NCBI GenBank assembly: GCA_030248195.1
Contig: JASAND010018132.1
Span: forward strand, 1 to 64,000
Direction of reading: 5' to 3'
DNA length: 64,000 nucleotides
Source: Trissonchulus latispiculum
Lineage: Eukaryota > Nematoda > Enoplea > Enoplida > Ironidae
Of this stretch, positions 11,508-21,893 are shown in pieces. The number at the start of each line of letters is the position of its first letter. The stretch's first letter is position 1. The position numbers and the translations under genes are program-made. The notes beneath the pieces are model-generated. The model was given only the letters and a program-made list of their open reading frames with translations. It did no database searches and was not told the DNA's origin.

Positions 11508-11790
11508 CGTTTTACATATTTGCTCTTTACCGTTTATATGTCTTAGTACCTTATATTGACTTAACCGTTTATATGTTCTGATCGCTTTTATGTAGTTCTT
11601 GCTCCTTCTAGATTTCACGTTTATATGACCTCAATAGCTTTTATGAACTTCCTGCTTTTATTGACTTTGTCGTTTATATGTACGTTATCGTTTATATGTA
11701 CTTTGCCGTTTATATGCACTTAATTGTTTTATTAACTTAGTCCTTTTATCTACTTTTTGCTTTTATTGATTTTCTAACCTTTTTGTTAAC
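11508..11790. repeat. 17-18-bp minisatellite containing CATATAAACG on the minus strand
   Basis: About sixteen degenerate tandem units of 17-18 bp. Six contain exact CGTTTATATG (11531, 11566, 11618, 11671, 11689, 11707), spaced at multiples of about 17.6 bp. Read on the polymerase strand each is a TATA-like CATATAAACG. The array lies between the promoters and the polymerase ATG, so it would be in the 5' leader. Confidence 0.8.
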
Positions 11791-11794
11791 TAGT

Positions 11795-11895
11795 ACCCGA
11801 ATAATTAACTAACTAGCACCCAGTAATTAACTAATTAATTAATAAGTAACTAACTAATTAATTAATAATTAACTAATTAACCGATAATTAACTAA
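11795..11895. repeat. TAATTAACTA-rich low-complexity tract
   Basis: Overlapping AATTAACTAA words make this almost wholly A/T with TTAA spacing. It has no coding potential. Confidence 0.75.
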
Positions 11896-11935
11896 TAACT
11901 CGCAGTTAGGGAGTAGAGAGAGACCACTTAGAAGC

Positions 11936-11999
11936 CGACCGCTCACAACGAAAGATCAAGTCAAACTGACGCTTTACCTAGGGTTTCAGCGTTTATATA
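11936..11999 (-). promoter_or_regulatory. Core promoter copy 1 (TATA-Inr-DPE), minus strand
   Basis: TATATAAA at 11992-11999 (first T at -32). Inr GTCAGTTT has the predicted start A at 11967. GGTCG at 11940-11936 is exactly +28 to +32, the downstream promoter element position. Spacing equals the arthropod consensus. It is the promoter nearest the polymerase ORF. Confidence 0.72.
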
Positions 12000-12163
12000 G
12001 ACTTTTGAGTTAGCTAATAGTTTACGTTGACCGTTTGCAGAAATGTCTTAATTGTAATGAATGTATTATTAACTTTATACTAACTTTCAAACTTTTCCTT
12101 TATATGTATTCTGTATCACCACTTCAAATTCGCTATTAGAGAGTAGAGAGAGCGCTTAAGAAC

Positions 12164-12227
12164 CGACCGTTCGCGACGACAGAACAAGTCAAACTGACGC
12201 GATATCAAATTTTTCACCCTTTATATA
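12164..12227 (-). promoter_or_regulatory. Core promoter copy 2 (TATA-Inr-MTE-DPE), minus strand
   Basis: TATATAAA at 12220-12227 begins at -32. Inr GTCAGTTT has start A at 12195. GCGAACGG at +23 to +29 matches the motif-ten element and GGTCG occupies +28 to +32. The block is about 85% identical to copy 3 over some 95 bases. Confidence 0.75.
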
Positions 12228-12237
12228 CTTTTTCAAA

Positions 12238-12420
12238 TCCCACTAGTAGTACTTTTAGTATACTTCTAGTACCTCTTACACTTCCAGTACTCCTTGAACT
12301 GCTAGTACCGCCTGAACTTCTTAGTACTCCTAACACTCCTAGTATACTACTTGTACTGCTTGCACTTCCTGAATTACTCCTAGTACGGTTTGTTTTCCTA
12401 GTATTGCCTGTTTATAAATC
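12238..12420. repeat. CTAGTACT-rich degenerate minisatellite
   Basis: Many CTAGTAC and CTTCTAGTA words at about 12-15-bp intervals separate promoter copies 2 and 3. No coding frame is kept. Confidence 0.6.
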
Positions 12421-12491
12421 TTCTACAAGTACTTCAAACACGTATTACCACTTCAAATTCGTAGTTTTTATCAGAGAGAGCGCTTAAGAAC

Positions 12492-12555
12492 CGACCGCTC
12501 GCGACGACAGCAGGAGTCAGACTGACGGGGTACCCAATTTTTGCGCCCTTTTATA
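12492..12555 (-). promoter_or_regulatory. Core promoter copy 3 (TATA-Inr-MTE-DPE), minus strand
   Basis: TATAAAA at 12549-12555 begins at -32. Inr GTCAGTCT has start A at 12523. GCGAGCGG covers the motif-ten position and GGTCG is again at +28 to +32 (12496-12492). Confidence 0.73.
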
Positions 12556-12562
12556 CTTTTTC

Positions 12563-13421
12563 CGATGCCCTAAGGGGGTAATTATCAATTCCCTGGGGGT
12601 AGAGATCAAAGGTACCGACCACAAGGGCAATCCATCAAATCTGACAGGTCATCCATCAAATTTGACAGGTATCGGAGGGGGCTCTAGTTAAAATTATAAG
12701 TTTGATGCAGAAGAGGGAGCTTAAAAGTGAATTTTGGTAGTTAATTTTTCTGGAATTGTTTAAATTTTGCACAAGGATGCTCAATCTTGCTCCTTTTGGC
12801 CCAATTTTGCGCAATTTTTCATCAAATTTTTGTTCAATTTTTGTTCAAATTTTGTTTAATTTTTTGTTCATTTTGTTCAATTCAGCTCAAATTCCCTTGA
12901 AATGGTCTATTTCACTTAGTTTTAGGTCAATTTGTACCAAGGGAACTTTTGACATAATTTTCAATTTCAGTTGTTTTATACTCTTGCTGCAGCATCACTG
13001 AATCAGGTTTCATCAAACTTTTATAAGGAGTAATTTTCAATGGCACGTAACTTTCGCTGTGTTCATCCGATTTGGATGAAATAATTTATCCAATAGTTTA
13101 TTCAGTGAAGTTACGCAGTATCCTACACTGGAGGATCAGTCCTAAATTGATGACTAAATTAAAGAATCTCCCCAAATAGCCCATTATATGCCCTCAATAC
13201 TATCTAAATATGAAAGAACGCAACGAGAAGAGACAGAAGCATTGTTGATCTGTACGTTCTCCGTGGGATCGTGCCATTATTAGAATTAGATGATTGGCAT
13301 TTTCTTGCCTCGGGAACTGTTAAATTTTGGGTCGTGACGTTTCGCCCATCTTTATCTATGGGCGTCTTCAGGTTGGTAGCCCTTAAGAGGGCTGTTGGGA
13401 TAAGAGGCGGTCTGGGATTTG
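12563..13421. other. No gene; direct repeat and T-rich tract
   Basis: 12628-12676 holds two copies of a 24-bp direct repeat around CATCAAATTTGACAGGT. 12760-12880 is T-rich with repeated TTTTGTTCAATTTT words. Nothing coding was recognised. Confidence 0.5.
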
Positions 13422-13515
13422 ATCCAGGACCGTACGCGCCACACCTGTGTAACATTACCACTTTATTACCCCCTGGGTAGTAATGTTACACAGGTGTGGC
13501 GCTTACGGTCCTGGA
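13422..13515. repeat. Near-perfect 37-bp-arm hairpin
   Basis: Arms 13422-13458 and 13480-13515 (ATCCAGGACCG...AACATTAC and its complement) pair with only one or two mismatches around a 21-base loop. It looks like a foldback remnant or a snap-back inversion. Confidence 0.85.
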
Positions 13516-13589
13516 TGACACATGTATGACATGCAACTTAGTTACATATGTAACTGCTCAAAAGGTTTGTACTGTAAAGATTTTGCTCC

Positions 13590-13625
13590 GCCGTGAATCG
13601 AACCACTGACCTCCGGTAATAAGGC
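13590..13625 (-). repeat. tRNA-like B-box fragment
   Basis: The minus strand reads AGTGGTTCGATTCACGG, close to the Pol III B box GGTTCGANTCC, with a short T-arm-like stem. No full cloverleaf can be drawn, so a tRNA-derived SINE or pseudogene fragment is the most I would claim. Confidence 0.25.
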
Positions 13626-13661
13626 GGTAAGGTAAGGTAAGGTAAGGTAAGGTAAGGTAAG
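13626..13661. repeat. (GGTAA)n microsatellite
   Basis: Seven tandem GGTAA pentamers directly beside the tRNA-like fragment, a common arrangement at SINE tails. Confidence 0.9.
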
Positions 13662-13699
13662 CCTCCGGTAAGACGTGTAATAAATATTCTATAATTTGG

Positions 13700-15500
13700 T
13701 ATCTTGCATTTAGTCAAATGTGAACAAAACAATTATATCAGCTGCACACAACGAGATAAGATATCCATTTCATTAAATATTTTGTAGATAAGTGCTTTCT
13801 ATGTTTCTTTCTGTGATCACAGCTCAGTCATCATTGCTAATTAAGAATTCTCACATTAAGCTTCTGGAAGAGAGTTTAGCCCTTCTACACTGACTGCTAA
13901 TGTCAACTGCTTGTTTCGCTCGATGGTGAAACATTTATAAGAGTAATCAATTCAATTCATAAATTTCAGAGTATATATAAAAGGAAGGTACAGTATAATT
14001 CTGTCTTCAAAAAGAAACGTTTGCGCACTGAAGCTAGCAACATACACATTTTGAACTAACTGAATAGTTGTGTTTTTGAGCCCTTAGAACATAGGGAAAG
14101 CGTGCAGATTTCCTTGCAGTGATGGGTTTAATTTGCGCGGGGGGAATATATATTTAATATATTTAATTTCAGCATTCATCCTGCAGATCATGCCGCAAGC
14201 CTAAAGTCCTTCTGTACTCTTGGTTTTAAGAAACAATCGTGCATTGTGCAATCGTTTGTAAATGTGCAATGTAAATGTAACATGTGCAGCAGTTTCTGAC
14301 TAAGAAATCGTGGAAATACGTACTGCTTTTACAGGACATTACATTATCATTATATTTGTGCTATGTTAATGTAGAATAACTTTGTAGTTCTTATGTTTCT
14401 TTGTTGGCAGAGCAATCACAAACCCAACCCACAAGAAACGCGATAAAATCAAAATAAGTCAATCTGTAGTTGTCAAGCTTATTTATTCTACATAAATCAT
14501 CCAAATTCCAAATCATATAACCAAATAAATGAAATATCTTTAAATGTTTCAGTTCATGGTTACACAGGTGAGCACAAGAAAAGATTAGGGAGGCTGAAAC
14601 TGTGAAGCTTTAACTAGGCTTGTAAATATGATATTAAATTGGCATTAATAATGTGCAAAGGAATGATGTTAAGTCTTATTCAAACTACTAGAATTTGATA
14701 AGTTATCCCAAAAATCTCATTAGGTGGAGAAAGATACCAGCAAAATATTATTTTTTGAGAAGGGCCTAGCAACAGCGGCACACATTGTGGCCATTACGTT
14801 GCTGCTCTCCGCAGACCGTTTAACAATACGGACAAGAAGCGGAGAAGCGAAGGTCAAGGACAGAAACATGACCCCCAAGCCAAATCAGACGTACGGTTAT
14901 TTCAGTTGCACCCAGCCCAACAATGGTTGTCCAGCCAACCACTGTTGACCCCCGCATGTCAGGCACAACTAAGATGGATGAAGACTAACAAAGCTTGCTC
15001 GACAGCTTGGAATAAAAAAGAAAAGGCTGCAGAAAGGGATTCGGAAGGGATAGGCGAGCTCTTAGATAGGAAAGAAATGAAAAGTCCGTATTTCTAAAAA
15101 CATGTAGGACATGCGTAATGCACGAAATTAGAATTTATTACTAAATACGTCTAATTACTTCGAAGAAGAATAAAATTATTACAAAAATGTAAGTTGAACT
15201 GATTCTGCCGAAGGAGACACGGGAACAGACACAGAAGGACCTTTTTCACCCGCCAAGCTTGTTCCCGATCCCATCCAACAGACTCAGCACTGCTATTAAA
15301 GACTGTCTGAAAAACTTGCTCAATGCTAACCTACTCGCTAAACTCAGGATTGCATTTAGATTTGTTACAACATGAACTCGAAATTTAATTTATATCACAT
15401 TTGTTTTTTAATTTGTTAATTCTCACATTTGACTGCAATGCAGAGATAGGCACGTACATTTTTCACCTGCCATACCTATCTCTCCTCCCAAACAAATAAC
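13700..15500. other. No gene recognised
   Basis: AT-rich. The two small frames at 14724-15097 show no motif, no splice or start context and no codon pattern to set them apart from chance. Confidence 0.45.
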
Positions 15501-15518
15501 AGAACTTAAATTATATCG

Positions 15519-15600
15519 ACCGTGACAGGACTCGAACCTGCAATCCAAATATTATGCACCTGAAATTTTCCCGCATGACCGATTTGTTCCATCAGGAAAA
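15519..15600 (-). tRNA. tRNA-like sequence, probably pseudogene or SINE head
   Basis: The minus strand has an exact B box (GGTTCGAGTCC) within a paired T arm (GCAGG/CCTGT) followed by an acceptor-like CACGGTCGA, and a weak A-box-like TGGAACAAATCGG about 45 bases upstream. The 5' acceptor strand that should pair with CACGGTCG is absent and the anticodon loop is irregular, so a functional tRNA is unlikely. Confidence 0.3.
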
Positions 15601-15640
15601 TAGTTGAGGTGTAATCATCCTTGGGAACTAGTGATGAGTA

Positions 15641-15725
15641 TGGGCCGGAATTTTTCGGCCCGGCTCTGGCCGCTCCAAAACGTTGCTCGTATCGGCTCGA
15701 CCCGCGAGCCGACAAAATTCGGCCT
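15641..15725. repeat. GC-rich CGGCCCGG block
   Basis: GC island with GGAATTTTTCGGCCCGGCT and GCTCGACCCGCGAGC. It belongs to the same loose family as 16941-17068, 42690-42905 and 53640-53958. Confidence 0.6.
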
Positions 15726-16391
15726 GACTGACTGACAAATTTATTACCAATGTTAGGAGCATCGATATTTACATGAAAACGCTAGATTATGAGGCGAAAT
15801 GTTAAACTTTTCTGTAAAACAAGCAAAAGTGTCTGCAAAAGGTTAAGAGTTTTTGTGGAACATTTCCTTAAATTGTAGGCCTGCTGCGCAGGAGACTGTC
15901 TCTTTTGATATCATTAACTAGATTTGGCTGACGATTATTGACCTCTAAGTTGGAGTAAGATATCACGTCCTCTAATTGTCTGTAAATCTGCAGTTAGAAA
16001 AAATATCAATAAAAGGTTGAGGTCATTTAGCTTTAGTTAACTATAAATATACTTGTTGGCAGAAATAGAAATATCATAGCATTCCTTTAAACTTACTTAC
16101 TGCATGACTTCCACCAGAAACTAAATTATTCAGTTTCTGATTAAGCTCGAAAAGCGTGAAAATGTAGCAACTGGTAAACACTTCATCTGAACGTGTCTTC
16201 TGTCTGAAATGTTGTGCACTTCTTTTGAGAACTGGTTTCCGATTCAAAATCAAGTCATTTGTTTACATTGTAGAATAGACGTGCAAAAGATGCAGTGCCT
16301 ATCTTTAACAATGCAACACACGCTTTTGTGCAGCCAGCGTTGATGTATGTTGGAATCATGCTAAATCGTTCCACTAAGCAACTTTAAGAGA

Positions 16392-16415
16392 CCTGCTGCG
16401 CTGAGGCGCAGCAGG
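16392..16415. repeat. Perfect palindrome CCTGCTGCGC-TGAG-GCGCAGCAGG
   Basis: Ten-base arms around TGAG. Related TGCTGCGCA words occur at 584-604, 15881-15893, 16466-16478, 16847-16882 and 53056-53078. Confidence 0.8.
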
Positions 16416-16940
16416 AACAAGCAGTATTTTATGCAAAAGATTGAGTTTCTGCATGATGAATAAAACCTGCTGCGCAGCTAAATTTTCCTAAATGAGCAGG
16501 CAAATGCTAAGGTAAGCAAAATTGTCTGCAATGCATGGTACAACATAAGTAAAACAACAGTCTGCTATTAGGTGCTAATGATAGAACGATGGTAGACTAA
16601 GTAGCTGCCATGCCTTCTCAAGCTACATTTATTCATTAGAATTCGAATTAAGGTTTCTGGTTTTGAATTCAGAATATATCTATAAATCAGACACAGTCGT
16701 AAGTTGCGCGCACTGGAAGCAGAAATGCTTCAAAAAGGAGATCACACAAAAATCATATAAAGCCTATCTTAAAACCATTGAAAACGTATATTTACGGTTA
16801 AATTCATATTTTCATGCTGGAGCTTTGCCTGAGCAAAATTATAATACCTGTTCCGCTGAGGCGCAGCCAGGGAGGCGCAGCAAGAATAACCAGAATGAGT
16901 AAATTTTAGCTAATTTTAGTGCATTCACAACGTTTTCTTA

Positions 16941-17068
16941 GGGTCGAGCTGACCCGTTTCTGTCCGCTGCAATCAGCAGTTAATAAATTTCTCGGCCCGG
17001 CCCATCTAAACAATTGATGTTGGCCCCGGGCCGGTCCGGGCGGGGTTCTACGGGCTGAAATGCTCATC
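16941..17068. repeat. GC-rich CGGCCCGGCCC block
   Basis: Contains AAATTTCTCGGCCCGGCCC and GGCCCCGGGCCGGTCC. The region between this block and 15725 is AT-rich with no gene recognised. The pair of blocks could bound a degenerate insertion, because both outer edges carry GATGAG-type words in opposite orientation. Confidence 0.55.
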
Positions 17069-17123
17069 TTTTTTAGGAACACCTGTGTAAACCTTTAAGA
17101 ATTTCTGCAGCACCATAGGATAA

Positions 17124-17192
17124 TCAGTCAATCACCAGCGTGTTTTTCCTGTCCGCAAAATCTTCCCTTTTGGCACATGGTTTGCGCTCCCT
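17124..17192 (-). CDS. Final exon of secreted-family copy 1
   Basis: This 22-codon exon plus TGA encodes a basic tail containing PCAKRED and KNTLVID. It is preceded by a strong acceptor (TGTTTTTGTTTCAG ending at 17193). The same exon, with the same acceptor and phase, exists at 63419-63487 in copy 3, which is what shows it to be coding. It joins in phase 0 to the donor after 17517, across an intron of 324 bases. Confidence 0.65.
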   Translation of the reverse strand, partial: RERKPCAKREDFADRKNTLVID

Positions 17193-17516
17193 CTGAAACA
17201 AAAACACTGTGAGTAACTGAAAACGCTTAATATATGGAAGGCAGCCGATTTGAGATTGTCGGCTAGCTGTGGAGGTAACAAAACGACATTTCTAGCAGTT
17301 GCACCAGAATACCTAAAAAGACTGGCTTGCTTACGAGGGAATGTATAGTTCAAAACCTTAACGAATAAAGCGTATCTTTCGTAAAATAGTGGAAGTCAGA
17401 GTAGATGCGATGGTTACCGCTTACTCACAACTTCTCCCCACTCGTCATCGGTTATGATTCCAAAATCCTAAACTAAGACTCTAAAACATACTAAGGTATA
17501 TCTACGGTACGCTTAC

Positions 17517-18527
17517 TACTCCTTGAAAAGAGTGGCTTCGGAATGTTGGCGATATTTGGAATTCATTTACACCTTCTACGTTATACAAAGAAATGTCAAT
17601 GATTGGAGCACGTCCATTAATAGAAACGAAGCCTTTGGATTCGTGTGGTTTAAAACTGATTATCATTGATTGCGAGCCTTACGCTTCAGTAGTGATTGTA
17701 ATATTCAATTTGATTCCAACTGGCAACAGGTTCTTTAAGCTGGTTTCCAAGTAGCACCTTGTGATTTTATCCCATGTAAGTGACGCAAAATTGTCAATTT
17801 CTTGAACATCGAAGTTGTGGAGAAGAAAACTATGCCCTTGGCGAAATCCTGATGCTATGAAGGTATCCCTGTAGTCAATGTCGGTTGTATAACTGTCGTT
17901 TGCTTTGTAAGTACCAAATGAGTGAAAATTGATTACATACCAGGAAGAAGGCATGACTAGCGGGAACGGATCAACAATGCAAAACTGGAAAGAATAAGGA
18001 TCAGTAAAATTGATGCTGGGCAGCTGCAAAATATCACAATTTGGTAGATTTGGCAACATCGCCTGAATTTTGATATATTTAGCTTCACGCTCCTTAGGCG
18101 GTAGTTGAGGAATTTTCTTTAGCTCTTTGCTAATTTTTGCACAACCAGGATTTGTGTCAAAGTAGCTGCTAATGTTGTATCGAAATTTGTCAAATCCCTT
18201 CATGGTTACAGAGCATTGGAACCTTTTACAGTACTGCTGAGATGTAGAATAGATATCTTCGCTTGGACAGACAAGGGGGCGCCAGGAAAACGTAGAGTTT
18301 AGATCAAAATCTCCAAATTCGTCTCTCCAAAATCGGGTGAATGTATGAACAGTGAAAATTCCGCTTCCAGTTTCTGGTTCTTGTCTGTAAACCACAAATG
18401 TAATAGCTTCTGGTTTCACATCGCCAGTATTGACTTCGCTAAAGCAGTACAGTACAGCAGAACAGTGGAACAGTAGAAGCAGCGAAGCTTTCGTGAACAT
18501 TTTCATGGATGGCAAGAAAGTGCTCAT
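17517..18527 (-). pseudogene. Secreted cysteine-containing family, copy 1, with in-frame stop
   Basis: The frame opens with a hydrophobic signal peptide (KASLLLLFHCSAVLYCF, residues about 13-29; start at residue 1, 8 or 10). It continues through conserved family blocks: FSWRPLVC, FQCSVTMKGF, NPGCAKIS, NCDILQLP and SLKNLLPVG, all shared with 55518-56675. A TAA at 17679-17681 ends it at 282 residues. Reading straight on in the same frame to 17517 restores the conserved SQSMIISFKP...VEGVNEFQIS tail seen in both other copies, up to a good donor (GTA|GTAAGC). The stop is therefore either a recent nonsense mutation, a readthrough codon, or a shortened but functional C-terminus. Function is unknown; the product is probably extracellular. 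Confidence 0.75.
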
Positions 18528-18599
18528 AGAAATGACTGGAGTTCGAAATATTTTTCCAATGTGAATTCAAATAGGCGCATGGTAAACTCCGATAACGTG

Positions 18600-19500
18600 T
18601 CCGCTCATAAATTAGAGCCCAGGTATTAAAATGTCTTCACTACTAACTGACTATCGTCAATTAATGGTTGCGAATGAATCAAATTTCTGCTGTTATGCGA
18701 AGCCTCTGCAAGGGAAACTGAAGTTTAATCCATTATGGCTTGCTTCGACTTATCGAAAAGTAGTCAATTAAATTCTTAAGGGGGTGATTCCATTTGGGCA
18801 CGTATTGTTAATCGACTGCTCAAAGCAAGAAGAAATTTGATGAATCTTTCCAAAAACACTTATTCTGGCGTTTAAGATCCCTGCATCCCGTTTCAAAACT
18901 TTTGACATTTGCGGACAGGGCGGTTTTTGACAACTTGTTTTGACAGTATAACAGCAGCTGAACAGTTGTAGCTGTATTCACACGAATGATCTCGTTGTGC
19001 TCTACATTTTTGCGTTTTGAAGCACTCTCTAGCTTTTCCCTATCGTAGGATATAGCCAACTTTCTTATGTTGGCGTCCAAAAGTTGTCATTTCTGCAAAA
19101 ATCAAATAATGCATTACTAGTCAAGCCGTAAAATTAAACTAAAGGCGTTGATTTGAATGTTAAATTAAAATTAAATTTAGCTAATGCCAATTATTGGAGG
19201 AATGGGCATCTTCCAATTGCCATCTCGTAGTCTGCTATCATACAAAATGTAGTTTTTGCAAAAATGACCAATTTTTCCAGCGACTGTGGAGAATTTAGTA
19301 TGCCACCTGGTCGGCCGCCTACCACATGTGTCTGCACAAAAATACCCCAGGACCCTCTTTATTCCGCTGGTGCGGAATATATTCCCGGCTTTATTGTAAT
19401 GCTTGTATGCTGTTTTAATTCTCGAAAGCCTTCTCTATTTTATTATTCCGGCTGGAGCAGTTTTCTTAACAGGAGCTTACCATCAGTTTAATCGATGTTA
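18600..19500. other. No confirmed gene; possible exon at 18820-19092 (minus)
   Basis: On the minus strand an acceptor-like TTGATTTTTGCAG at 19093-19105 precedes an 80-odd-codon open stretch rich in K, E and S. It could be an upstream exon of copy 1 or chance; nothing links it to a family. Confidence 0.25.
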
Positions 19501-19539
19501 TGGATGTTATTTCCAACAATTGAATTTGAGACGGAGAAG

Positions 19540-20300
19540 TTGGAAAGTGAGTGGGACGTGACGTGGAGAAGTTGGAAAAGCGGGACAAATTGGAACGGAA
19601 AGGGTTTCCATTTGTAAGGTCAGAGTCGGACCGGAAGTCGGAACTCATAGTGGAGCGGGATGAGAACTCGGAAGTGTACAACGTTAATTGGGAGTCGGAT
19701 CGGAAGCAAGGTCTAAAGAACTCGGAAATCGGAGCCTGATCGGAAACACAGAAGGTTGGGTGTTTTAATATATAAGTTTTGGTTGAAATCGGATAGGAAC
19801 ACGGAAGTCGGAGACGAATCGGAAACATTGGTACGCGTGGTAGTCACTTATACAAGTCGTAGTCGGAGTCGAATCAGAGTCAGATAGGCAGGAAATGAGT
19901 TATACAGGACAAAGTCGGAGAACCCATGCATTAGCTAAATATTGAGCCAAGCAATAGCTATGATTGCGGGGATGGAGGGGCGATTGCAGTGTTTGCCGTA
20001 CAGGTGTAATTGGGGGAGGTTTGGGGCGGGGGAGTGACTGTCGTGTTTGCCGTATAAGTGTATTTGGGGAGGGGGGTTACCCAATTTGTGTGGGGAAGAG
20101 GATTGGTTTTATATGAGTGTAATTGTTCGGGTGGTTTTGTGGGGGGCGGGGAAAGGGAGAATGTTTTGCAAAAAAAACATCGAAATCCGCCGAAATTAAC
20201 ATGCACCCGTGAAAGTGCCTCCCCCTCGAAATCGCCCCTCCCCGGGGTCCTCACCCCACCCCGATTGTCGACGGTATAATAGAGGAAGCAATTTTTGACC
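19540..20300. repeat. Degenerate CGGAGT/CGGAAGT hexanucleotide tract, then G-rich tract
   Basis: 19540-19920 is full of GTCGGA, CGGAAG and TCGGAT words consistent with a decayed (CGGAGT)n array. 19970-20300 is purine-strand biased, with several G runs of four to six. The frames drawn through these on either strand are low complexity and are not taken as genes. Confidence 0.55.
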
Positions 20301-21893
20301 CCCCCACAACTATGTTTATTAGGGGACTTCTTGCCATAGGTGTAACGGAGATTAGGGGTGTGGGAAGCTCCCCGACATTTCTTGGGTGCCCCTATGGAGA
20401 CCTCTCCCCAGGGCCAGGTGGACCCCAATCCTCCCCAGCACAGTTTTCTATTTTTATGACAAAAATCGCACATTCTGAAGCTTCTAATACCAATAATATA
20501 ATCAGAAAGTTCATAAAACTGTTAAAAACGTGTACTTCTCGCAATAAACACTTTATGCCAAAAATTTCGACTTTTTGAATATGTTCGCAAAGTTCACCCT
20601 CAAAATACCCATATTTTGGCCAGTTATCTCGTCTTCGGCGCCCCAATGAGTTTTCGGGGAGGGTTGAAGAAAGTGTTGGGGGTAGTTGATTTAAGGTGTC
20701 ACTTATGTCATACTTGTGTCTCTTAAGGCAAGAGTGCATAATTGTTACATTCGAGATTGATAAATGGTAGGTCACATTTGCAGGGAGGTCAGTTAGTTAG
20801 TGTGCTTAGTTATTGTTGGTATCGTATGATATACCGTTAGTTGCGTTAGTAGCTGTCTTATCTCTAAGTGAGAACAGAAAAAGGATAGTCGTCTGAAACT
20901 GCAAAACTAGATTTAAAACGGCCAGAAGAAGTTGAAAAGAGGGGCTGAGGCTAGGAACCACATCTTGGGGAATTCCGATGGTCATGGGGCCTCAAATGGA
21001 GATCCCTCCGGTATCCCCCTGGCATCCGTCTGCGCAAGGGCGCTAATGGGTTCCAACTCCCTTCCAACTACTCAGAAGCGTGGTAGCATGGAGATTTTGG
21101 GGTAATCACTATATGTCGTTATTTGTTGTCCGTATATTTGTTATTTATTTGTTCTATATTTTAAGCTAGTCGGACTATGCAAATAGCTTAGATGGTAACT
21201 TAAATTTAGTAGCTTTAGATAGGAGCTTAAATAGTTTTTAGCCCCTTGGCTGGGCAGAAAGTACATTTCCTATGAGTAATATGACCATTTCTTTTTAATG
21301 AAAAATCGTAACCAACATGGGGGCTTTGCTTAGGTAGCCCTGAAGCAGCACTGCTCTAAAGGAGACCATTAAATGGGACTAGTGTTATCAAAAGCACCTT
21401 ACCGGGAAGTAACAGTTCAAAATAGATTTTGCTAATTAATATTTGTTGCGCAAACATCTATTGTCTCCTCCAGCAAGATGCAGACACTGCACGCTTTCTA
21501 ACATCACGTTTGTCTCAAAAATGTCCACAGAGTCCAAATCAGTCTGTAACAAGAGTGAAAACAACGCGTAACTCTTTTGTGTTAACGGTACTGACTAATT
21601 TGCGTAGAATATTTCGTTTCATAAAATTAACAGCATTCATCAGTGTGCAGTAAAACTGCTCATTATTTCGTGCACGGACCCTGTCAAACGTAACACGCAC
21701 CTTCTTACTATCCTGAACTTCGCTCACACTGTTTGTGCTTAATCTTAGCAATATGCTTATATTTGCAATTACATGGAATTATTAAATACTTAGTTACTAA
21801 TAGAATTATTTTCGTCGTTGTGAGTACATATGAACGGACTAGTAACACCTGTCAACCGCCAACATTTTGACAACATCTTTGTGAGGACAGATC
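20300..21893. other. No gene recognised upstream of the GPCR
   Basis: Mixed AT-rich DNA. Frames at 20392-20775 and 21429-21751 lack any recognisable content. Confidence 0.45.

Larger units (their letters stand above)
7194..12562 (-). mobile_element. Polinton/adintovirus-like polymerase module with upstream promoter array
   Basis: This groups a minus-strand protein-primed family-B DNA polymerase gene (7194-11484) with its upstream regulatory-looking region (11508-12562), which holds three tandem core promoters and two minisatellites. No integrase, capsid, protease, ATPase or terminal inverted repeat was found around it. The module is therefore either a fragment of a larger Polinton/adintovirus insertion or a single-gene derivative. 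The limits given are those of recognisable sequence, not proven ends. Confidence 0.6.

Noticed and set aside
14724..15097. Two overlapping plus-strand frames
   Set aside because: No domain, no splice signals and no similarity to neighbouring genes.
19958..20775. Frames of 70-170 codons on both strands
   Set aside because: Low-complexity G- or C-rich composition and no recognisable domain.
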